Below are positions 45,193 to 56,015 of a DNA stretch of 64,000 nt, in pieces. The stretch comes from Rhizobium sp. CCGE 510 (GTDB lineage Bacteria > Pseudomonadota > Alphaproteobacteria > Rhizobiales > Rhizobiaceae), in assembly GCF_000292525.1 (NCBI RefSeq), contig NZ_AEYF01000008.1, positions 1 through 64,000 on the forward strand. The letters are read 5' to 3'. Every line of letters begins with the position of its first letter. The stretch's first letter is position 1. The notes beneath the pieces are model-generated. The model made no database searches and had not been told where the DNA came from. It saw only the letters and a list, made by a program, of their open reading frames with translations. The translations under genes and the position numbers were made by a program.

Positions 45193-46959
45193 ATGCGCGT
45201 TGACCAATGGCTTTCCCTTCTCATCATCGCGCTCATGATGGGTGCCTTTGTATGGGGTCGTTATCGATACGATATCGTCGCCGTGAGTTCGCTGCTCGTT
45301 GCCATCATTGCCGGCATCGTCCCGGCCAAAAATGCCTTTTCCGGTTTTTCCGATGACATTGTCATCATCGTCGGCAGCGCGCTCATCGTCAGTGCGGCGA
45401 TATCGAGATCGGGAATCATGGATGTCGCGTTGCGCCGATTTTCTCCCGAAAGACGCGGGCCACGGACGCAGCTGATCATCCTGGTTGCCGTCGTCGCGGC
45501 CCTGTCGGCTTTCGTCAAAAATATCGGTGCGCTGGCGATCATGATCCCCGTTGCCGTGCAAATGGCTCGGAAATCACGCGTATCGCCGTCGATGTTCTTG
45601 ATGCCGATGTCTTTCGCCTCTCTGCTCGGCGGGTTGATGACGCAGATCGGCACATCGCCGAACATCATCGTCTCCCGGGTGCGTGAGGAGATCACCGGGC
45701 AGCCGTTCACGATGTTCGATTATACGCCTGTCGGCCTGGCGCTCGCGGTCGCCGGCGTTGTCTTTCTGGCGCTGTTTTACAAGCTGCTTCCGGAAAGAAC
45801 CCGGGCAGAAACCTCGATGGATGAGGCGGTGGCGATCAAAAACTACACGACCGAGGCCAAGGTCACCACGCCGTCGGCGGCGATCGGCCGGTCCGTCAGC
45901 TGGCTGCAGAAACCCGCCGGCGGCGATGCGATGGTGACCGCAATTATCGGTGGCAGCGGCCAGAGGCGAACGCCGCTTCCCGACACCGTGCTCAAGGATG
46001 GCGACCTTCTGATGATCGAGGGGGAGCAGAGCGCCCTCGACAAGATCGTCAGTGAAGCCAAGCTTCAACTGTCCGATCGCAAACACGAGCCGGAGACACG
46101 CCAGGACATCAGTTCTGTTGAAGCTATCGTCGGCGAACATTCCCGGCTGATCGGCGTCAGCGCAAAAGACGTCGCTCTCTTCCACAACACCGGCCTCAAC
46201 CTTCTTGCCGTCAGCCGCCGGGACAGGCGCTTCACCGAGCGTCTGGGCGAGATCAAGATCCGCAACGGCGACGTCGTGGTCTTGCAGGGCGACTTGCAGA
46301 AACTGCCGGATCTTTTACGCGAATGGGGATGTTTGCCGCTGGTCGAACGCGACTTGAAGCTCGGCAACGCCCGCAATGGCATGATCCCCGTCATCATCCT
46401 CCTGGCCACCATGGCGGCGACAGCCTTCGGCGGCATTCCTGTCGCGACGGCATTTTTTGCCGCCGCCTTTCTGATGGTGGTCAGCGGATCTATTCCGTTG
46501 CGTGAAGTCTATCATCATCTCGACGCGCCCATTCTGATCATGCTGGCCGCTCTCATCCCGATCAGCGATTCGCTGAGAACCACGGGAACCACCGACATCA
46601 TCGCCGACCTCCTCTCGCGGATCGCCGAAATGCTGCCGCCGTTCGGCGCGCTGGCTCTCATTCTGGTTGCGGCAATGGCCGTAACCCCATTTTTGAACAA
46701 CGCGGCGACCGTTCTGGTCATGGCTCCGATTGCCGCGACCTTTGCCGCCAAGTTGGGCTTTCAGCCCGATGCTTTTCTGATGGCGGTGGCGATCGGAGCC
46801 GGCTGTGATTTCCTCACACCCATCGGACACCAGTGCAACACGCTGGTCATGGGGCCGGGCGGCTATCGCTTTGGCGACTATGCGAGATTGGGCCTGCCAC
46901 TCTCGTTCATCGTCGTGCTTGTCAGTGTGCCGGCCCTGCTGGCCGTCTGGCCAATCTGA
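45193..46959 (+). CDS. SLC13/CitMHS-type anion transporter with two RCK_C (TrkA-C) domains
   Basis: A 588-residue membrane protein. N- and C-terminal halves of hydrophobic helices (YDIVAVSSLLVAIIAGIVPA, TFLNN-like VTPFLNNAATVLVMAP) flank a soluble central segment. That segment carries two regulatory modules around LPDTVLKDGDLLMIEGEQSA and IKIRNGDVVVLQGDLQKLPD. Conserved elements are FVKNIGALAIMIP and MTQIGTSPNIIVSRV. The family imports sulfate, dicarboxylates or related anions. It is divergent from ligD across 183 bp; no functional link is obvious. It is convergent with the NTF2-like gene, with one base between stops. Confidence 0.85.
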   Translation: MRVDQWLSLLIIALMMGAFVWGRYRYDIVAVSSLLVAIIAGIVPAKNAFSGFSDDIVIIVGSALIVSAAISRSGIMDVALRRFSPERRGPRTQLIILVAVVAALSAFVKNIGALAIMIPVAVQMARKSRVSPSMFLMPMSFASLLGGLMTQIGTSPNIIVSRVREEITGQPFTMFDYTPVGLALAVAGVVFLALFYKLLPERTRAETSMDEAVAIKNYTTEAKVTTPSAAIGRSVSWLQKPAGGDAMVTAIIGGSGQRRTPLPDTVLKDGDLLMIEGEQSALDKIVSEAKLQLSDRKHEPETRQDISSVEAIVGEHSRLIGVSAKDVALFHNTGLNLLAVSRRDRRFTERLGEIKIRNGDVVVLQGDLQKLPDLLREWGCLPLVERDLKLGNARNGMIPVIILLATMAATAFGGIPVATAFFAAAFLMVVSGSIPLREVYHHLDAPILIMLAALIPISDSLRTTGTTDIIADLLSRIAEMLPPFGALALILVAAMAVTPFLNNAATVLVMAPIAATFAAKLGFQPDAFLMAVAIGAGCDFLTPIGHQCNTLVMGPGGYRFGDYARLGLPLSFIVVLVSVPALLAVWPI

Positions 46960-46960
46960 C

Positions 46961-47335
46961 CTATGCCGTTTTTCTTTCGAGATGCCAAATCTTGGCAACA
47001 ATCCGCCAGCCGTCCTTGTCTTTCACAAGGCACAGATGATCGATGAAAACATTCTCATGAATGCGCAGCCGGACTTTGACGGTGGCAGAAACATCCGAGA
47101 GCCAGTGGATCAGAACAATCTCGTCTTCACGCGGTTGCGAGCGGCTGGAAGGCGAAATCCGCTCGGCGATGACCCGGCGGTAGGCCGCGATCGGATCAAC
47201 GACAATTGCGCCTTCATCAGCATCGAACAGGCTGCAGGCCGGGTGGAAAACCCTGTCGAACAGCTGGAGATCACAAGTATAAAGCGCATCGAAATAGATC
47301 TGGATGGCGCTTAGCAATTCGGTATTTCGTGACAT
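46961..47335 (-). CDS. NTF2-like (SnoaL-type) protein
   Basis: A 124-residue single-domain cone-fold protein, starting MSRNTELLSAIQIYFDALYT at the ATG with the better-spaced GGAGAG site. Features are the usual LFDRVFHPACSLF and a final strand GWRIVAKIWHLE. It is commonly annotated as a nuclear transport factor 2 family protein and may be enzymatic (isomerase or lyase) or ligand-binding. Substrate unknown. Confidence 0.78.
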   Translation of the reverse strand: MSRNTELLSAIQIYFDALYTCDLQLFDRVFHPACSLFDADEGAIVVDPIAAYRRVIAERISPSSRSQPREDEIVLIHWLSDVSATVKVRLRIHENVFIDHLCLVKDKDGWRIVAKIWHLERKTA

Positions 47336-47383
47336 CATCTCTCCTGGGGCAAACACGGTTCACGCGACGACATCGCATGGCTA

Positions 47384-47431
47384 GAGCATGATGCCGAAAA
47401 GTGTGAGCGGTTTTCGGACGACATCATGCTC
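47384..47431. repeat. RIME-like rhizobial intergenic palindrome
   Basis: GAGCATGATG at the left and CATCATGCTC at the right are outer arms around inner sequence containing CCGAAAAGTGTGAGCGG and TTTTCGG. This matches the palindromic RIME1-type intergenic repeats I know from Rhizobium genomes. It stands alone between the NTF2-like gene and a small hypothetical. Recognition is from memory of the family, without a search. Confidence 0.75.
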
Positions 47432-47532
47432 CAACTCTTTATCCTGTTCCGGGAGCCACGCTGCCAGTGGCAGAATGGCCAGATAGCGTGGCATTCGTGC
47501 CAAACTTCAGAAGTCCCCCATCAGGCTTGGTG

Positions 47533-47772
47533 TTACTTCCACTGCGTCCCGCCGCCGACGGCGCAGCCGTAGGGTGGCAGGGAACCGGCAAAGGTGATTT
47601 TCAGCTTGGCGCAGCCCCAGCTGTTGATTGGACCGGGCATGGCATTGTTGAGCGTGATGCCGATTTCGTCATAGGGGCTGTCGGTGTTGGAGATATAGCG
47701 ATACCAGCGGAAACCGGTAAAAATGACGATGGCTAGAGCGATCGTCAGCAGCAGGCGAACCAATTTTTTCAC
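47533..47772 (-). CDS. Small hypothetical secreted or membrane-anchored protein
   Basis: A 79-residue protein. GTG 47772 follows a GGAAATATC leader. It starts with a lysine pair and a hydrophobic helix (LVRLLLTIALAIVIFTGF), then a short soluble tail with two Cys (GCAKLKITFAGSLPPYGC) that could form a disulfide in the periplasm. No family recognised. Confidence 0.65.
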   Translation of the reverse strand: MKKLVRLLLTIALAIVIFTGFRWYRYISNTDSPYDEIGITLNNAMPGPINSWGCAKLKITFAGSLPPYGCAVGGGTQWK

Positions 47773-47950
47773 GATATTTCCTTTATATACAACCGGCGCC
47801 GTTTAGCACTCCGATGTCGAAGCCGAAAGCTCCAGCCGGGTGCAAGACGCGCCGATTATGCAGCGTCGTTGCGCGTCCTGAAAAGATGCGCCTGCTGTGG
47901 TAGCAATCTGAAAAATATCAGGCGCAATCGATTCTTTGACGGGATCTGCA

Positions 47951-48436
47951 ATGACCATCGACGCAGCACGTAATTCGCATCCCATCTACTTCATCGGAGC
48001 TTTTGCGACGGGTGGGCTCTTGACGTTCATGGTGCATCTCAACGGGGAGTTGGCACGGTATGGCAATCCGCTGTTCTCATCCTGGACTGCTCACGGCACA
48101 GGCATGGTCGCCGCCGCTATTCTTCTTTTAGCGCTCTACCGCCGACGCACTCCGACGGTGAGAAAAACCACCGGCGCGCCGTGGTGGGCCTATCTCGGTG
48201 GGGTATCCGGCGCCGCAACGGTCATTCTGACCTCGACGGCGGTCAACTCGCCGCTCGGGCTCTCCGGCACCTTGGCTCTGGGTTTGGCAGGCCAGGTCGC
48301 CTTCAGCCTGGCGGCCGACAGCTGGGGATTGTTCGGTCTGCCGAAGCGGCGGCCGGACATGCGAGACATTGCCGCGCTCGGCCTGGTCGTCACCGGCGGC
48401 GCGCTCATCATCCTGTTTGGGCGAGGTGCGGCATGA
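47951..48436 (+). CDS. YdcZ-family (DMT) transporter subunit 1
   Basis: A 161-residue, five-helix membrane protein of the YdcZ/DUF606 family. The opening YFIGAFATGGLLTFMVHLNG matches the conserved start of the family, in which Asn-Gly precedes the first loop, and PWWAYLGGVSGAATVILTST follows. Family members usually occur as pairs that make one DMT transporter. The stop overlaps the start of the partner (ATGA). Confidence 0.85.
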   Translation: MTIDAARNSHPIYFIGAFATGGLLTFMVHLNGELARYGNPLFSSWTAHGTGMVAAAILLLALYRRRTPTVRKTTGAPWWAYLGGVSGAATVILTSTAVNSPLGLSGTLALGLAGQVAFSLAADSWGLFGLPKRRPDMRDIAALGLVVTGGALIILFGRGAA

Positions 48437-48873
48437 CCGTGTTCGTTCTCCTGGCTTGCCTCGGCGGCGTGCTCGTCGGCCTCAGTCGCCAGCTCAATGG
48501 ACGGTTGAGCATATCCACCACGCCGTTGATCGCATCTTTCTGGAATCACGCCGTCGGTTTTGCCGTTCTCACATGCCTTGGCCTCTTTGTCGGCGGCCTG
48601 CTTCCTGTGGGCGCTGCCGAGGCGCCCTGGTATGTCTTTCTGGGTGGTCCGATCGGCGTCATCTTCGTGGCGGCAGGCAGCTGGGCGATCGCTCGCATCG
48701 GTGCGGTCAATGCAGCCCTGCTGATCATCGGCGGCCAGATGGTAACTGGGGTGGCATTCGATTATCTCAGCGCCGTTCCAACGTCGTTTTGGGCGAACGC
48801 GATCGGTATTGTTCTTATCGTCGGCGGAATGATGGTCAGCCGCAGGCGACGCAAAGCCGGCGGCTCGCACTAA
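48433..48873 (+). CDS. YdcZ-family (DMT) transporter subunit 2
   Basis: A 146-residue five-helix protein, MTVFVLLACLGGVLVGLSRQ then LNGRLSISTTPLIASFWNHA, and PWYVFLGGPIGVIFVAAGSW. It is the second half of a YdcZ pair with a 4-nt overlap. It ends RRRRKAGGSH. Exported substrate unknown. Confidence 0.85.
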   Translation: MTVFVLLACLGGVLVGLSRQLNGRLSISTTPLIASFWNHAVGFAVLTCLGLFVGGLLPVGAAEAPWYVFLGGPIGVIFVAAGSWAIARIGAVNAALLIIGGQMVTGVAFDYLSAVPTSFWANAIGIVLIVGGMMVSRRRRKAGGSH

Positions 48874-48899
48874 AGCATGTCGCGCAAAAGTGTGCGAAG
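48873..48899. repeat. Partial rhizobial intergenic repeat
   Basis: AAAGCATGTCGCGCAAAAGT, directly after the YdcZ2 stop, resembles the left half of a common rhizobial intergenic palindrome (arms of the GCATG/CATGC type). The right arm is absent, so it is a partial or decayed copy. Confidence 0.45.
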
Positions 48900-48912
48900 C
48901 AGTCGATAATCC

Positions 48913-49137
48913 CTAACGGCGGGCTCGTTCGTCCAGGGTGGAAAGAGCATCCTGCAGCCTCAGCGCCGCAAGTGCCTTCGTTGCCTCATCCGGAGACCAT
49001 CCTGCTTCCAGCGCCGCGGCCAGCACTAGCGTTTCCGTTTGAAGCTCGAGCTTCTCATACAGCGGCTCGATAGCTTCGAGCGCAGTGACGAGGTGCTGGT
49101 CCGGTGGAGTGATGGATGTCGCTGCAACCGTAGGCAT
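48913..49137 (-). CDS. Small hypothetical protein
   Basis: A 74-residue acidic helical protein with a strong AGGAGGAGC ribosome site: VTALEAIEPLYEKLELQTET and LAAALEAGWSPDEATKALAA. No signal peptide and no recognised family. Codon use is like its neighbours, so it looks genuine. Confidence 0.65.
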   Translation of the reverse strand: MPTVAATSITPPDQHLVTALEAIEPLYEKLELQTETLVLAAALEAGWSPDEATKALAALRLQDALSTLDERARR

Positions 49138-49325
49138 GAAATGCTCCTCCTATTGAACGCTAAGGTTCGAAACCCATTGGGGGCATCCTTGTTCCGTGCA
49201 CATCGCATTTGGCCTGATTGTCGATGACAGAACGTAATTTGAAATCCCGACGGTCGGTACTTCGTCGTTTGAGGCCGTCTCAGCGTCGAACGAAAACCTT
49301 CGCTCGATTTAAGCCAGCAGGCAGG

Positions 49326-49420
49326 CTACCGCATAATTGCTTAAATCGGAAGCGGCTTGAGGATTGTGCCGCGATTCAAGCTGTTGCAGTCCTCTTTGCG
49401 CGTCATGCGAGGAAGCCCAG
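49326..49420. repeat. Diverged rhizobial intergenic repeat in the 382-bp gap 49138-49519
   Basis: ACCGCATAATTGCTTAAATC, then GGAAGCGGCTTGAGGA, CGATTCAAGC and CTTTGCGCGTC, follow the layout of a widespread rhizobial intergenic element (a CATAATT.CTTAAATC block and a TTTGCGCGTC block). The similarity is imperfect and judged from memory. The rest of the 49138-49519 gap has no gene I can support. Confidence 0.4.
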
Positions 49421-49519
49421 CAGCACGAAGGTTCGTTCGCCTTTGGGCAGCATCGTATCTCCACGCTTGCAAGGCAGTGACAATCAAACATCCGCCAAGA
49501 CGTGCAAGATATCCTATCT

Positions 49520-51280
49520 CTACAAATCGATCACGATGTCGCCCTGGGGCTTCGAGCAGCAGATCAGCACGTTGCCATCCGCCGGCGCATCGACGGGGTC
49601 GGGCCGGTAGCCGACGCTCCCTGCGACAAGTCCGGTCTCGCAGGTGTGACAGACGCCGGTTCGGCACGACCATCGCACCGGCACGTCGCAGGCCTCCGCC
49701 AGTTCGAGCAGGCTCTGGAATGTCGGCTCCCAGCGCACATTGAGGCCGGTGCGCGCAAACGACACCATCGGCCCAGAGCCTGGAGACCCTGCCGGTAAAT
49801 GCGGCGGACGAGGCGGCGAAGCAGACATTCCGGGGGTTATCGACGCGCCGGCGCCGAACATCTCGCTGTGAATGCGCTCCGGGGCGATGCCCAGATCTGT
49901 CAGTCCAACGGTCAGATCGCTCATAAATGTCGAGGGGCCGCAGATATAGACATCGCAATCGCGCGGCAGGTCGAGCATTTTCAGCGCCTGAACATCCAGA
50001 CGGCCGTAAGCGTCGAAATCCAGCTCAGGCCGATCCTCCGGATCGGGCAAACTGTAGCGAATGTGGCTGCGATGGTGCGCGAGCGTTCCGAGCAGCCTGC
50101 GCGCCTCTTCGGCAAACGGATGTTCGCGGCCGTTGCGGGTAGCGTATAACCACCAGACTTGCCGGGTCGACGCTTCGGCCGCCAGAACGTGAAGCATCGC
50201 CAGCACCGGCGTCACGCCGATACCCGCACTCAAGAGAACAATGGGCGAGGCGCCCGGCCGCAACGTGAAACTGCCGCGCGCGGCGCTTGCCTGCACGATG
50301 TCTCCAACCTGCAGTTCGTCATCGATATAACCGCTGGCAAGGCCATGGGCCTCCCGTTTGACGCTGACGCGATAATGACTGGCGCTGGGCTCGCCTGACA
50401 GCGAATAGCTACGCATCATCGCCGGCGCAGAAGCTGGCCCGAGCCGCAGCACCACGAACTGCCCGGGCAGTGCCGCGGCAACGGCTTGGCCATCCGTCGG
50501 TTCGAGCAGGAGGGAGGTCACGCTGCCGCTTTCATGCACCTTACGCGACACACGCATAGGGCGGAAACCGCGCCATGCGGGAGGCGGACCGGATGCGCCG
50601 GCAAGCCCGGCATTTCCCGTCGCTGCTCCCTCCTCCCGCCCCTGCTTGAGCAGCGCCTCGAATGATCCTCGCCAACCGGCGCTGAGCGCCGGGATGTGCA
50701 TCGCGCGCTCCAACTGGTCACGAGGGTGGCCGGGCATGTAAAGCAGCGCGTTGATCGTAAAAATACTCATGCCTTCGGGGCCGGACATAACCTTCACGAT
50801 CTCGTCGCCTGCCCGCACTTCCCCTTCCTCCAGCACACGCAAGTAGAAGCCGGGACGGCCATGTTTGACCAGCAACGCGGCCATCTCCGGCTCGTCCATG
50901 CGTATGCCAAGCCGGTAGCAGGTGACGCGGGGCTGCGTCACCTCGAACAGTGCGGCGCCGATCCGATACCGGTCTCCAATGCAGACTTCTGCGTCGGGCA
51001 AACCATCGACGGTAAAATTCTCTCCGAACTGCCCGTAGACAAAGTCGTCGCGGCGCAACTGCTCCTGCCAGTACCGGTAGGAATCGATCTGGTAGACAAA
51101 GACCGCACGGCCTTCACCGCCATGGCCGGCGAGGTCGGCCTGTCCGTCGCCGTCCACGTTCAGTCGCCGCACCATGCGCGGACCGTCGACCGGCGTTTTC
51201 CAAATGGCGGTGTTGACGATCTTGCCTTGCCAAGTGATGTCGCGCGGCAGGCCCACATTGACGGAAAGCAAGCGTACCAT
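49520..51280 (-). CDS. MOSC domain - flavin reductase - 2Fe-2S ferredoxin fusion protein
   Basis: A 586-residue fusion. The N-terminal MOSC domain (YiiM-like: MVRLLSVNVGLPRDITWQGK, YGQFGENFTVDGL, TQPRVTCYRLGIRMDEPEMA) and an adjoining helical domain are followed by a ferredoxin-reductase-type module (FVVLRLGPASAP, then RSYSLSGEP, then VLLSAGIGVTPVLAMLH). A plant-type 2Fe-2S domain ends the protein (CRTGVCHTC, Cx4Cx2C, with a distal Cys at VLICCSKP). MOSC proteins with these partners use the molybdenum cofactor to reduce N-hydroxylated bases or similar compounds. The length and domain order are intact. It is a self-contained reductase; the physiological substrate is not determined. Confidence 0.9.
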   Translation of the reverse strand: MVRLLSVNVGLPRDITWQGKIVNTAIWKTPVDGPRMVRRLNVDGDGQADLAGHGGEGRAVFVYQIDSYRYWQEQLRRDDFVYGQFGENFTVDGLPDAEVCIGDRYRIGAALFEVTQPRVTCYRLGIRMDEPEMAALLVKHGRPGFYLRVLEEGEVRAGDEIVKVMSGPEGMSIFTINALLYMPGHPRDQLERAMHIPALSAGWRGSFEALLKQGREEGAATGNAGLAGASGPPPAWRGFRPMRVSRKVHESGSVTSLLLEPTDGQAVAAALPGQFVVLRLGPASAPAMMRSYSLSGEPSASHYRVSVKREAHGLASGYIDDELQVGDIVQASAARGSFTLRPGASPIVLLSAGIGVTPVLAMLHVLAAEASTRQVWWLYATRNGREHPFAEEARRLLGTLAHHRSHIRYSLPDPEDRPELDFDAYGRLDVQALKMLDLPRDCDVYICGPSTFMSDLTVGLTDLGIAPERIHSEMFGAGASITPGMSASPPRPPHLPAGSPGSGPMVSFARTGLNVRWEPTFQSLLELAEACDVPVRWSCRTGVCHTCETGLVAGSVGYRPDPVDAPADGNVLICCSKPQGDIVIDL

Positions 51281-51510
51281 GACATTTCTCCCGAATGGTG
51301 ATCACCGTAATTTCGAGATTGACAGAGGATGGCTGCAGCACGAGCCCGGCCCGTTCTCGAGGGTGCTCACAGCGGCTTTCGCGATAATAGGCTTGCCGAT
51401 AGAAACACAGAAGGGCTTTTCGATCGATCATACGATGGTGTTGCCGCCGGGATTCCGTTTAGTCCGCGAGCCGGCAAGCAAGGCGTGCCGTTCCCTGTTG
51501 ATCCCGGATT

Positions 51511-52671
51511 TCAATCTGGTCTTAGTCGCCCGGCCACATTCATAAGCATTCTGTCGGTGCTCTGCGCGCCGAGCAAGGAAAGCGAAACGTTCCCCGCGCA
51601 ACTGGCAGCTGGAAAAGCCAGCTGCGGGCAGCCGCTAAGGCCTGAGAGACACAGAAGCTTGATGCAGGCGGAACGAAATGCGGCGAAGCTTTCCGGCTGG
51701 GCATCGCGCGTTGGCGGGCTCATGGCCAATGTCGGAAGAGCGACAACCACATTTTCGCAGAGTAACCGGTCAATCTCCGCGGAAAGTAGCTTTCGGATCC
51801 TGTATGCCGCGCGCACCTCCTCATCGTCCAGGCGAGATCCTGATCGAAGACGCGCGGCGATATCGGGAGCAATGGCATCAGGACTCCGCTCGAAGAGCGT
51901 TTTGTTGCTTGTCCAGGCTTCCCTTTGGAGGATGGTGATAAACGCGACAGCAAGATCCGCGAGGCTGAATGAGGCGATAGAATCGATCTTGCGGATAGGC
52001 ATGGCCGAAGATCGAAGGCTGGCGATCATCTCATCGGCGATCGCACCATCGATGGTTTCGAAGATATCTTCGGGAATGAGAATAGATGATGGCCGGTCAT
52101 GTGCCGCGGGCATGCCGACGGCGCTCATCACCGCGGCCATGGGTTCCAGGCTTCTCGTCATGAAACCCGGCACATCGAAGCTTGGCGCCAGCGGACGCAG
52201 TGCCCTGTTGTCGAGGCTTCCATGTGTCGGCCGCCAGCCGATCAGGCCGTTGATGGCGGCGGGCAGCCGGATGGAGCCGGACGTGTCTGTTCCGAGGCCG
52301 AGATCCGCGAGGCCAGCGGCAACCGCGACGGCTGAGCCCGACGACGATCCGCCGGGAATGAGGGTGGGATCGCGTGGATTGATTGGCATGCCAAAATGGA
52401 TGTTGCCGCCGATCAGGGAATAGGCGAGTTCATCGGTATTGGTTTTGCCGACGAAACAGGCGCCGGTATCCAAGAGCGTCTGGACCAAGGGCGCTGTCGC
52501 TGTCTTGATGCCGGAGGCAGCGAGCACGGCGGGATTGCCGGCCGCAGTCGGATAGCCGGCAACGTCGAAGAGGTCCTTTACCGCCAGGCGAAGGCTGGAG
52601 AGCGGACCGGTGGGCGCGCGACCGACATCCGCGTCCGGATAGGGCATGAATGCATTCCACCGGTCCTGCAC
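51511..52671 (-). CDS. Amidase signature family hydrolase
   Basis: A 386-residue amidase. The Lys region is SLRLAVKDLFDVAGY, the Ser-rich loop PGGSSSGSAVAVAAGLAD and the nucleophile GTDTSGSIRLPAAINGLIG. It is shorter than the 470-residue family norm but keeps the triad. GTG 52671 follows a GGGAG site formed at the LivF stop, so translation is coupled. It is the last gene of the ANTAR-regulated amide operon and probably hydrolyses the amide imported by the Liv-type system. Confidence 0.87.
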   Translation of the reverse strand: MQDRWNAFMPYPDADVGRAPTGPLSSLRLAVKDLFDVAGYPTAAGNPAVLAASGIKTATAPLVQTLLDTGACFVGKTNTDELAYSLIGGNIHFGMPINPRDPTLIPGGSSSGSAVAVAAGLADLGLGTDTSGSIRLPAAINGLIGWRPTHGSLDNRALRPLAPSFDVPGFMTRSLEPMAAVMSAVGMPAAHDRPSSILIPEDIFETIDGAIADEMIASLRSSAMPIRKIDSIASFSLADLAVAFITILQREAWTSNKTLFERSPDAIAPDIAARLRSGSRLDDEEVRAAYRIRKLLSAEIDRLLCENVVVALPTLAMSPPTRDAQPESFAAFRSACIKLLCLSGLSGCPQLAFPAASCAGNVSLSLLGAQSTDRMLMNVAGRLRPD

Positions 52672-52681
52672 GTAACGCTCC

Positions 52682-53381
52682 CTAGATCTTCAAATGCTGC
52701 AGGACACGGTCGCGGCTGTCTGGATCATTGGGGCTTTCCTCTTCGATCGCTCCAAGTTTGAGAATGGCCCAGCGATCCGCCACCGAAAGGGCGAAATCCA
52801 GGTTCTGTTCGACCAGCAGGATGGTTGTGCCGCGTTGCTCACGGTCGTCCCTCAACGCCTTGGCGATGTTCTGGACGACGGAAGGCTGCAGGCCTTCGGA
52901 GATTTCGTCGATCAGCAGCAGCTTTGGCCGCAGCATCAGCGCCCGTGCCAGGATCAGCATTTTCTGCTCCCCGCCCGAAAGCGTGCCGGCCTTCTGGGTT
53001 AACCGGTTCTTGAGGAACGGAAAATAGCCGTAGACCCGCTCCAGCGCGGATGCCAGATCCCCATCGCCCTTCAGCGCCAGGCGCAGATTGTCGCGGATGG
53101 AGAGATCCTGAAACAACGGCAATTCCTGGGGCGCATAGCCTATCCCGGAAGAGATCAGCTCTGCGGGTTTCCTGTCGATGATAGGGGCACCATCGACCTC
53201 GATCTCGCCCCTGCCGACACGCAGGAAGCCGAGGATCGTCTTCAGCAGCGTCGTTTTGCCCATGCCATTCTTGCCCATGAGGGCGAAAATCTCGCCGGGC
53301 CGGATGGCGAGCGATACGCCATTGACGACATCGACCGCGCCATATCCGCTCGACACGCCGCTGAGCTTGAGTTTGAACACG

Positions 53382-53389
<8 letters not shown>
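52682..53389 (-). CDS. Branched-chain/urea-amide-type ABC ATPase (LivF/UrtE family)
   Basis: A 235-residue protein. It has Walker A MGKNGMGKTT, signature LSGGEQKMLILARAL, Walker B LLLIDEISEGLQP and H-loop LLVEQNLDF. ATG 53389 has an AGGAGGCGCCC site and overlaps the LivMG stop by 8 nt. It works with the ATPase part of the preceding fusion protein. Confidence 0.92.
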
Positions 53390-55131
<1,742 letters not shown>

Positions 55132-55145
<14 letters not shown>

Positions 55146-55965
55146 ATCCTTTCGGACGTATGCGCAGTGTGATCGCGCAGAGGACGGCCACGGTGATGCC
55201 GCCGAGGATTGGACTGAAATAGATGCTGACGAGCACCTGAGCGGCCCCGAAGATCAGGCAGGCGACCGCAAGCGCGCCAAAAGAAGAGCCCGCGACCATC
55301 ACCAGCATGAAGGCGCCGGTCAGCCAGGTGACGCCCATAGTGGGATCGACGCTGGTTAGCGGCGCGAGCAGCACGCCTGCAAGCGCGGCAAGGCCGGTGC
55401 CGATCATGAAGGTCGCCAGCCGCACCTTTTCGGTGTCGATACCGAGCCCGCGCGCCAGTGTTTCGTTCATGATGACCGCGCGGGCGGAAAGACCAAGCCT
55501 TGTCCCATCGAGCAGCAAGGTGAAGCCGAGGCCCAAACCGATGGCCGCGGCAATGGCGAAAAGGCGGTAGGCCGAGTAGCCGGTGCCAAAGAGATCGAAG
55601 GTGCCGGGCAGCAGGACCGGCGTGAACTGCACGTCGCGGCCGAACCAGAGCGTGATCAACTGGCCGATGACGATGCCAAGGCCCCAGGTTGCAAGAATGG
55701 CGTCGAGCGGCCGGCGATAGAGAGGCCGCACGATGAACCGTTCGGCAACACCGCCGAGGATCGCTCCGACCAGGAACGCGAAGGGAATGGCAAGCCACGG
55801 ATTAAGGCCGAACCCGCTGACGACGACAGCGCAGTAAGCCCCGATGGTCAGCCATGCGCCGTGGGCGAAATTGATGATCTTCAGCACGCCGAAGATCGCA
55901 AGCAGCCCGGCGGCAACGATGAAGAGAATGGCCGCAGTGCTGACGATATCGAGAAAGAGGGTCAT
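55132..55965 (-). CDS. Branched-chain/urea-amide-type ABC permease (LivH/UrtB family)
   Basis: A 277-residue permease. LLAIFGVLKIINFAHGAWLT is the family's first-loop motif; RALGIDTEK-like ARGLGIDTEKVRLATFMIGT is the central loop. ATG 55965 follows a GGAG site at 8 nt spacing; the upstream frame extension is inside the binding-protein gene end. Confidence 0.92.
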
Positions 55966-56015
55966 TTCTAGAACTCCGATGCTGGAGCGGGGCACCCTGC
56001 CCCGCCCCGCTGGTT

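Noticed and set aside
42364-46959. A functional link between LigD and the divergent SLC13-like transporter
   Set aside because: They merely share a 183-bp intergenic region; no shared motif or known pathway connects them.
51281-51510. Possible small gene between the MOSC fusion and the amidase
   Set aside because: Frames are open on both strands, but none has a ribosome site or recognisable motif; it is more likely the MOSC promoter region.
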